Part shown: positions 1 to 7,800 of the stretch, piece after piece
Numbering within the stretch: position 1 is the first letter of the stretch
How the letters are laid out: the number at the start of each line of letters is the position of its first letter
Source of the DNA: Methanolobus sp.
GTDB taxonomy: Archaea; Halobacteriota; Methanosarcinia; Methanosarcinales; Methanosarcinaceae
Length of the DNA: 64,000 bases
Assembly: GCF_016278385.1 (NCBI RefSeq)
Contig: NZ_JADQBY010000006.1
Span: forward strand, 62,001 to 126,000
Reading direction: 5' to 3'
Made by a program: the position numbers and the translations under genes
Notes under the pieces: model-generated
What the model was told of the DNA's origin: nothing
The model's database searches: none
What the model saw: only the letters and a program-made list of their open reading frames with translations

Positions 1-3000
1 GAAGAAACTCTCCATGTCATCATTGACGTATCTGTAGTACACATTCTCCCACATCTGGTCGTCGACCAATTCCGGATTAGAGACTTCCCATCCCCAGAGA
101 TTGTCAACGAACTCGGACATCATCCTGCCACCTGCATAACCGGAATTCATCATACCATCTATCCACTTGTCATTGAGATACCTAGAACGGATGTTCACAT
201 TGATGTATCTGCCAAGTTCCACGATTTCAGCCTGATCAGGGTTCCTTGTATCGGAGACATACATGTCAGGTGTGCTTCCGCTAACGTATCTTGTGGCAAG
301 GTTCAGTCCACCGAAGTACTGGAAGAAATCATCATTGTCCAGAGTGTCATACAGGTTAGATGAATCTGAATGCACAGAAGCGTCCACGTTCATCAGGTTG
401 CCTTCAAGCAGTTCGGAACTGTCGAAGCCCCAGAGTTCGCTACCATAGGCATATCCCATCTTATCAAGATACAACTCAGCAATTTCCGACTCATTCTCCC
501 ATGTACCACTGGATACGATAGCATTTCCAACAGCAATCTCGTAAGTTCCGTCACGGACTGCGAAGCAGCGCATGGTGGATAATGTAGTTGCCATCTCTGC
601 TGAATATGTCTCGTTACCTGTGCTGTTCAAGAAGGATGCATAAAGGTCTGTATAGATTGCCTGTGTGCTGCTATTGACGTAGTTCGGATAGTTGCCTGGT
701 TCTGCAAGGTTTGCCAGCTTTGAGGCTTCATCAAGCATCTTCAGCTTGTCAGGGAATGCATCACGCATACCTGCAGTGGTGTATACTATGTCAATACGTG
801 GTCTTCCAGCAGTAGAGTTATTGTAGTTAGGAAGCAGTTCTTCTTCAGGTATCAGTTCCACACCAGTTACCTTTCCATTCCTGTCCCAGACAGGCTGGAC
901 ACCCAGCAGATAAAGTGCTTCTGCTTCCAGTGTGCCGTGGTCCCGGATGAACTCCACACCAAACCTTGAGAATGAGACTTTATCCGGATATTCTCCGTGG
1001 TTCTGGTAATAATCATCTATGAGTTGCTGTGCAAGCATCTTTCCTAGTTTCCACGTGGCTTCGGAAGGATAGAGTTCAGGATTGACACCGTAGAAGTTTC
1101 GTCCTGTTGGCACTGCATTTGGATTCATCACAGGGTCAGTTCCCGGTCCTGCAGGAATAAATCCGGCACTAAGGGCCGATATCACACGGTCCATTTCAAT
1201 GGAACTGTCCAGCAGATTCTGCCTGCAATCAAGACCAAATTCAAGGTCGAGGTTAAGTGATTCATCAACTTCACCGTAGACCATCATCTGTGCATCAGAT
1301 GGCTTGGTTCCGTTGGTAACAATCTCCCATACAAGCTGGTCAATTTTTGTATCGTTGAAGGGAATACCAAGAGGATATTCATCAGCAGGATAATACGCTG
1401 CTGTAATGTTATCCTCAAAGTAACTTCCCATCATTGCTCTGACCATAGCTGAAAGTTCATCGGAGGCCGGGTCAGTTGAATTTGTGGAAGGAACTACTCC
1501 AAGTACGTGCATTCCATATGGTATGTTCTCGCCTTCAATATCCTCCAGATATTCATGAAGAGTATTTTTGACGAATATATCAAACTGTGACTCATTGTAC
1601 AGGTAGAGTTCAGATCCGTTAATCTTAAGGTCACTGTCTACACCTGCTTCTATCATTTCATCTATGATTTGCATCTGGTAGGCCTGCTTTGTCTGGAGTG
1701 ACATTTCAGGTCCGTAGTACTCCTGTATGAATCGTGACATGTTCTCAAGCTGGCCATAGGTTCCTGACCTTTCAAGTGTTGGAGTCAGGTGGTCAATGAT
1801 AAGCGCATTACCACGGCATTCTGCAGTAAGTCCTTCACCTACGTTTGCCATGATATATGGGTAGATGTTTGGAAGATCCTGCAATAGTAATGGTGCCCAT
1901 TCGGCAGAACGGTTCATACCGTATGCCTGTCCTGGCAGCCATTCATGCGTACCATGGGTACCAAGATGAATTATTGCATCTGCATCCCAGTCCTTATTCA
2001 ACCAGAGGTAGAATGCAATATACTGGTGGGGTGGTGGCACAATACTGCTGTGGTAGAGCGTATCATCATTTTGCATGAATCCCCTTGCAGGCTGTGGCAT
2101 TATCCAGACGTTTCCAAACTGCACAGTTGGTATTACTATGAACTTCTCTCCATTGTCATCTTCCCATATCATGAGGCTCTGGTTCTGCGGAAGATCCTCA
2201 TCCCAGGGTGCTCCCCACTGTTCAATGACGTCATCTCTTAGGTCTTCAGGTATGTCCTCCTCGAACCACTGCCTGTAAGTGTCCATTGGTATGAGCTGGA
2301 GTCCCCATTCAGTCCTATTCTCCACCATCTCGTACATGACACCGGGTGCCCAGGAACCTGCATTGATACCCTGTGCCCATATCTTGTTAAGGAGTACACT
2401 GTTGTTCTCTGGGATATCTGTGACCGTAAAGTCACTCTCATTCATCTTGTTGAGCATCAGTCGCATACTGGATATCACATCAAGATAACTTGCACCTATG
2501 TTGTCTTTTCCTGAAGGATAGTTGTAGTAGATAATTGCTACTTTCTTGTCCTTGTTCTCATTGAGTTTAAGCTCAGCCCAGTTTATGGACCTGTTAACTA
2601 TCCAGTCAACCTGTGCATCACTTGGTGTTTGTACACTGGTTTCTGTGTTAGGGTCATATACGCTGTCTCCAACGACTATAAACTCGAAGATACCATCAAC
2701 GTTAGGACCTATTGTCTTACGGACAACCTGTCCATTTGGAATTCCACGGTTTGCATCTGCAGGGTCGTATGTGTTCGTACTTTCGACTACGATTCCCCTT
2801 AATACGGGAACATCCAGTGCTTCGAGTTCACGTAACCCCTTCTCATTATCGAAATAGTTCAGCCTGAAACTCTTCATTGAGATAACGCACTGGACAAGGG
2901 ACTGGTTGTTCTCATCACAGTAGTACTTGACAATGTCATCAAAAGTATCGAATCCCAGTATCACATTGCAGTCCTTTGATTCGAGGTCTCTCAGGATAGC

Positions 3001-4683
3001 CTCTGCAACCTCAGTATGTCCTTCCTTGACATCCGACCTGTGCATCCACATGCCGATAGTTGGTCTGGATGGGTCGTATACTCTGTGGGTTCCGCTGTCA
3101 TCAGAATACCAGGCAAGGTATTCTTCGGTGCTTTCGAAGAACTTTCCTTCATAATCCGGATGGTAGAGTCCAATATCCGGGAGTGAGGCAGTATCAAGTA
3201 CAACGTATTCCCATTCATCCGTAAGTTCTGCCTGATTACCGAGTTTTGCAAGGTGTATCAACAGGTTCTCTGCATTGTTCAATTGGGCACTGGTTGCAGT
3301 TCCCATGTTGTTGTAATAGTTACAAAGGGTATTGTTCTCGCTTCCATTGTAAACATAATCGAAATACTCAGGAGTATCCATGGAACGTATGTCAACAAGC
3401 ACAGTACCGTTATCATGTGCGCTAGTGATGTACTGGTCTATAGGTTCAAAAATACTGCCTGCAAGCATATCACAGAATATTACATCCTGTTCATCCAGCA
3501 GTCCTCCTTTGGCAGCAGCCAGTAGTTCATCACTAGGTCCGGCCCATGTTGTAGTGTTATAGGATGGTAAATATTTGTACTCGATATTCTGGCTGTATGG
3601 GTTTGTCTGGCTTGCATTTGTCAGGGCGTCGCTTGGTGCCCATGCGATGTAGAGTATCTTTATTGTTTGCCAGTAATCGGTAATTTCAGGATGGTTGCCG
3701 TACTCTTTTGAAATGTATGTCAACAGGTTATCTGCATTCATTCTTTCAACTTCGGTATCTGTTCCCATGCTGTTGTAATAGTTACAAATCGGGTCATCTA
3801 TTGAACCATTAGATGCGTAATTAAAGTATTCCGGTGTGTTGATAGAACGGATATCCACCAATGAAACACCATTATCATGAGCAGAGTTGAATGAATCGTT
3901 CAGCGGTTCATAAATGCTTGCCGATAACATGTCGCAGAAAATCACGTCTTGCTCATTGAGAAGTCCGCTCTCTGCAGCTTCGATGATTTCATTACTTGGA
4001 CCTGCCCATGTTGTTGTATTATATGAAGGGATGTAAGTGTATTCTATATCGCCGCTGTGGACATTGTTCTGGCTTGCAAGTTCCAGTGCATCACTTGGTT
4101 GCCATGCGATATAGAGGATATTGATAGTATCAGCAGCCTCTTCCCATAGGTCAGTTATGTCTTCCCAGTTTCCATACTCCATAGCCAGATATTTCAGAAG
4201 CTCTTCTGCATTCTCTCTGCTGGTTTCTGTATCTACTCCCATATTATTGTACAGGTTACAGATAGTGTCATCATCTGTTCCATCGCTCACATAATCAAAA
4301 TAAGATGGAGTGTCAATGGGGTTAATATCCACAAGGGATGTTCCGTTGTCGTGTGCCTCTTTAAAAGAAGTATTGATAGGATCGTAGACCGCTCCGGACA
4401 GCATGTCACAGAAGATCACATCCTGCTTTTCCAGTAGTCCGTTGTTTGCAGCTTCAATGAGTTCGTCGCTGGGTCCGGTCCATGTTGTGGTGTTAAATGA
4501 CGGTATGTAGATGTAATTGATGTCATCGGCAAAGGATGCGTTCTGACTTGCCATTTCCAGTGCCGGGTCAGGCATCCATGCTATATACATTATATTTACT
4601 TTGTCTTCATCTGCCGCTGCTATACCAATTAATGATACCAACAATATGCTTAATACTAATATCGATCTAATTTTCAGTTGCAT
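1..4683 (-). CDS. Giant secreted CobN/chelatase-H-like protein (3' end outside window)
   Basis: The frame is open from an ATG at 4683 to the window edge (1561 codons seen, no stop). Residues 1-25 form a signal peptide (MQLKIRSILVLS..., cleavage near AAAD). Three tandem repeats of about 150 residues follow, each with ILYIAW-PSDALE, YNTTTWAGPSDE and QDVIFCDML motifs. From about residue 490 the chain is CobN-like: IGASYLD, GTHGTHEWLPGQ (about residue 905), NVGEGLTAECRGNALIIDHL, GRPRIDI, and LWGWEVSNPELV at the visible end. CobN/ChlH-family subunits bind the tetrapyrrole in metal chelatases; the signal peptide and many N-x-S/T sites place this one outside the cell. It lies 145 bp downstream of a second such gene and has its own structured leader. 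Cobalt chelation for B12 synthesis is unlikely at this location; tetrapyrrole capture or metal removal is my inference. Confidence 0.85.
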   Translation of the reverse strand, partial: MQLKIRSILVLSILLVSLIGIAAADEDKVNIMYIAWMPDPALEMASQNASFADDINYIYIPSFNTTTWTGPSDELIEAANNGLLEKQDVIFCDMLSGAVYDPINTSFKEAHDNGTSLVDINPIDTPSYFDYVSDGTDDDTICNLYNNMGVDTETSRENAEELLKYLAMEYGNWEDITDLWEEAADTINILYIAWQPSDALELASQNNVHSGDIEYTYIPSYNTTTWAGPSNEIIEAAESGLLNEQDVIFCDMLSASIYEPLNDSFNSAHDNGVSLVDIRSINTPEYFNYASNGSIDDPICNYYNSMGTDTEVERMNADNLLTYISKEYGNHPEITDYWQTIKILYIAWAPSDALTNASQTNPYSQNIEYKYLPSYNTTTWAGPSDELLAAAKGGLLDEQDVIFCDMLAGSIFEPIDQYITSAHDNGTVLVDIRSMDTPEYFDYVYNGSENNTLCNYYNNMGTATSAQLNNAENLLIHLAKLGNQAELTDEWEYVVLDTASLPDIGLYHPDYEGKFFESTEEYLAWYSDDSGTHRVYDPSRPTIGMWMHRSDVKEGHTEVAEAILRDLESKDCNVILGFDTFDDIVKYYCDENNQSLVQCVISMKSFRLNYFDNEKGLRELEALDVPVLRGIVVESTNTYDPADANRGIPNGQVVRKTIGPNVDGIFEFIVVGDSVYDPNTETSVQTPSDAQVDWIVNRSINWAELKLNENKDKKVAIIYYNYPSGKDNIGASYLDVISSMRLMLNKMNESDFTVTDIPENNSVLLNKIWAQGINAGSWAPGVMYEMVENRTEWGLQLIPMDTYRQWFEEDIPEDLRDDVIEQWGAPWDEDLPQNQSLMIWEDDNGEKFIVIPTVQFGNVWIMPQPARGFMQNDDTLYHSSIVPPPHQYIAFYLWLNKDWDADAIIHLGTHGTHEWLPGQAYGMNRSAEWAPLLLQDLPNIYPYIMANVGEGLTAECRGNALIIDHLTPTLERSGTYGQLENMSRFIQEYYGPEMSLQTKQAYQMQIIDEMIEAGVDSDLKINGSELYLYNESQFDIFVKNTLHEYLEDIEGENIPYGMHVLGVVPSTNSTDPASDELSAMVRAMMGSYFEDNITAAYYPADEYPLGIPFNDTKIDQLVWEIVTNGTKPSDAQMMVYGEVDESLNLDLEFGLDCRQNLLDSSIEMDRVISALSAGFIPAGPGTDPVMNPNAVPTGRNFYGVNPELYPSEATWKLGKMLAQQLIDDYYQNHGEYPDKVSFSRFGVEFIRDHGTLEAEALYLLGVQPVWDRNGKVTGVELIPEEELLPNYNNSTAGRPRIDIVYTTAGMRDAFPDKLKMLDEASKLANLAEPGNYPNYVNSSTQAIYTDLYASFLNSTGNETYSAEMATTLSTMRCFAVRDGTYEIAVGNAIVSSGTWENESEIAELYLDKMGYAYGSELWGFDSSELLEGNLMNVDASVHSDSSNLYDTLDNDDFFQYFGGLNLATRYVSGSTPDMYVSDTRNPDQAEIVELGRYINVNIRSRYLNDKWIDGMMNSGYAGGRMMSEFVDNLWGWEVSNPELVDDQMWENVYYRYVNDDMESFF
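3220..4605 (-). repeat. Three tandem ~150-residue repeats in the upstream CobN-like protein
   Basis: Approximate units are 4605-4170, 4130-3680 and 3670-3220. Each begins with a beta strand of type INILYIAW, passes through YIPSYNTTTW and VIFCDML, and ends with AHDNG-SLVDI, TPEYFNY and CNYYNNMGT. Each unit resembles a degenerate copy of the N-terminal CobN segment, so the array may be a stalk or extra ligand domains. No such units are visible in the neighbouring CobN-like protein. Confidence 0.75.
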
Positions 4684-4790
4684 GTTATCCCCCGATAACT
4701 TGTAGTGACACTCCTCCATCATGCTTGGCGGCTTTTTAGGGGGAGTGTACACATTTGTTTTGTATGTATTTTTATCAATTCATATATTAA
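4683..4790 (-). promoter_or_regulatory. Promoter and structured 5' leader of CobN-like gene 1
   Basis: On the minus strand a TATA-like TTAATATATG (4781-4790) predicts transcription from about 4760. The leader then holds a hairpin whose arms ACACTCC (4742-4748) and GGAGTGT (4708-4714) enclose the loop motif GCCGCCAAGCA (4722-4732). A second small hairpin, TTATC-GGGG-GATAA (4685-4698), has the Shine-Dalgarno-like G run in its loop directly before the ATG. The leader of the other CobN-like gene has the same order of elements. This is a candidate cis-regulatory RNA; no ligand is known. Confidence 0.55.
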
Positions 4791-4815
4791 AAGGCACAAA
4801 AAAAGAAAAGTGCCC
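4790..4815 (-). terminator. Probable T-rich terminator of CobN-like gene 2
   Basis: Just after the stop at 4829 the minus-strand transcript reads GGGCAC, then a run of about twelve mostly T bases, then GTGCC. The arms can form a 5-bp stem (4793-4797 with 4810-4814). T-rich stretches terminate archaeal transcription. Confidence 0.45.
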
Positions 4816-4828
4816 GAATTCAATTTTA

Positions 4829-7800
4829 CTATTGTTTCCTTTTCACAAATCCAATATACATAGCTCCAACACCTGCCAGTACTAAAAGAGAGGCAAGGAT
4901 ATCAGAACCTGAAATTGAGGTTCCGGTGCTTGATGCATTCTGATCCGTACTCTCCTTTGTCATCTCATAACCTTCCACATAGTTATCCTCGGAAGGAGAT
5001 TTCAATGAAGCTTCTGTGTCAAGGTCTTCACCTGCACCTGCATCACTTACTGTAGCCTGGTTTCCTGAGCCTGAGCTTGGTTCTACTATTTTGAGTTCTG
5101 ATCTGCTACTGCTGGAACTTGAACTTGAGGATGAACTGGATTTTGTTGATGTGCTTGTAGAGATTTCTGTCGCAGTGGTGGCTGTTTCTAAAATCTCCCT
5201 GTATGAATCCAGTTCAGCCTGGCTGATCTCGCCAGCCTCTACCAGAGTCTGTGCAATTCCATCCACAAATTCCTGGTTAAGGAAATTTCCACAGGTGTGA
5301 TGACAACAGGTAGCACCGTTCTCGTTCACAGACTTAATCTGTTCTTCAACAAGACTCTGGAGGGCTTCATCAGAGGCATCCCAGTTACCCTTACGAACAG
5401 TTTCTGTCATTCTGGAAACCATTGCCTGATAGGCATATGGGTTGTTCTCTTTCAGCCAGCCACTAAGCTCTGCGTCTGTAAAATAGGTGTCATAAACACT
5501 GTTCCATACATCATCACTGATAAGGCCCGGGTCAAGTGCTTCCCATCCCCATAGATTCTCAATGAAGCTTTCCATCTCCCTGGCTCCTTCGTAACCATGC
5601 GCCTGCATTCCGCTTATCCAGCTTGGGTTGAAGTATCTTGCATAGAGTTCGTTGGATATATAGGTTGAAAGTGTCTGTACTTCCAGGTCACTTAGATCCT
5701 GCAGGTTCACAACATATGCATCCGGTGCTTCTCCTGACACGTAAGTAATAGCGTTATACAGTCCACCCATGTACTGGTAGAAATCATCAGTATCAAGGGA
5801 ACCGTATGTGCTGGAACTTCTGCTGTGGAATATCGCCTGGGTGTCGTTGAGATTATTCTCAAAGACAACTGTACTGTCAATATCAACAATCTGACCTGTC
5901 TGCAGTTCTATATAGTCGCTTATGCTATGTCCCCAGATGTTCTGTCCATAAACAAAGCTCATTTTGTCAATATACAGTTCAGCCAGCTCGGTATTGTTTT
6001 CCCAGGTATCACTGGCACTGACAGCATTTGCCATTCCTGTGCCGTATGCCCTATCTGCAGGACCGAATATCCTGAACTGTGCAATATCAAGTGACAGGTT
6101 TCCATCCTGTATTGTTTCGTTAAGTGTAACCTGCAGTGCATCAGTGTTCAGGGTAACGTGATTTTCGTACTCATCCGTCTCACCTTCTGCGTATGCAAGT
6201 CTTACAGCTTTGTCAATGAGTTCAACCTTCATCGGGAAGGTATCCCTGTACAAACCTGATATCTGGACTATGACGTCAATACGTGGTCTTCCAAGTTCGC
6301 TGGGGTTGATGACCTGTACATCTTCAACTTCATTGTTGTCTTCATTCCAAACAGGTTCAATTCCCATGAGGTAGAGGATCTGTGCTTCCATTATTCCTTC
6401 GTGGCGTGTGGATTCTCCTGCCCACAGGATATATCCTACCTTTGTTGGATATTCCCCGTTCTCTTCGTAGTATGAGGCAAGCCATTCGTCCACAAGGGCT
6501 TTACCTTCTTCCCACGCCTCTTTTGTAGGGATCAACAGCTCGTCAAATGCATAGAAGTTGCTACCGGATGGCAGTGTTTCAGTTTTAAGTACAGGGTCCC
6601 CGCCAAGATTCGGACTGATAAATTCACCATTCATGGCTGCAAGTACCTGCTCGATCTCGTTGTCGGCTTTACCAAGCAGTTCTGCATAGTCAATGGCAGC
6701 GCTGAGCTCTGCATCTATGGCAGTGTCATTTGTCCCTAGAATACGTGTCTGTGCATCGGAAGATGACACATTATCCAGCAGTACAAGTGATAACAGGTCA
6801 ATAGCTGCGGAATCCGTAGTATTATATGCTGTCACCTGATCTGAGAAACCATCTCCAAGCATGGAGTTTACCATTCCGACAAGAGCCGTTCCTTCTGGTG
6901 CTTCTCCAAGTATGTGTAGTCCATAAGGCATGGACTGGCTTTTGAGATCATCAAGGATGTCACCAAGCTCATCGAGGAACACTTCCACTGTCTCGTTGTC
7001 CTGTGCCAGACTGACATTTACCTGTTCATCAAGGTTGAGTTCAAGTGTCAGGTTGACAATTTCCTGTATATGTGCCTGATTTAAGGATGCGTCTTCTGTA
7101 AGTGATGTCTGGTAGGTAGTGATCTCACTGCTGAGTAGGCTGTAATTTCCATAAAGACCTGCGGAAACAACTGGTGGTATTAGATGGTCAATAATTATGG
7201 CATTACTCCTGCGTTTTGCCTGCAAACCTTCACCCATTCCATCCATTACATATGGATAGATAACTGGTATGTCACCAACCATGATTGCTGGCCACTCATC
7301 GCTTAGCAGACCAAAGTCCTTTCCGGGTAGCCACTCCACTGTTCCGTGCCTTCCCATGTTTACCATTACATCGGCATCGAATTCATGTTGCATCCATAGG
7401 TAGAATGCGATGTACTGGTGGTGTGGTGCCAGTTCTGTGTCATGGTAGAGTACTTCATTGTTCTGCAGCCATCCCCTTGTGGGTTGTGGTGCAAGTATCA
7501 CATTGTCACTGACACTTATTGTTGGGATGACGATGAATTTGTCTCCACTATCATCTGTGTAGACCATTATCTCGCCAGGAGCCTCTCCCCACGTTTCTAT
7601 TACTTCTTCCCTTCTCTCTTCAGGAAGCTCGTTGAACCATGAAAGGTATGTGCTTTCCGGAATCAGTTCTACTTCATCTGTTTTAACAAGCGCTTCAAGT
7701 TCTCCGGGTGCCCAGGTACCAACATTTCTTCCCTGATGGACCATTAGATCCACAAGTTCTGTCTTGTTTGGTATAAGGCTGCTGTCAATATCGTATCCGT

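Noticed and set aside
263-582. Plus-strand ORFs across the giant genes
   Set aside because: They are shadows of the minus-strand reading frames with no ribosome site or family features.
4683-4800. Cobalamin riboswitch in the CobN-like leader
   Set aside because: The leader is under 90 bases and has no B12 box or the multi-stem core of that riboswitch; only the short hairpin described is present.
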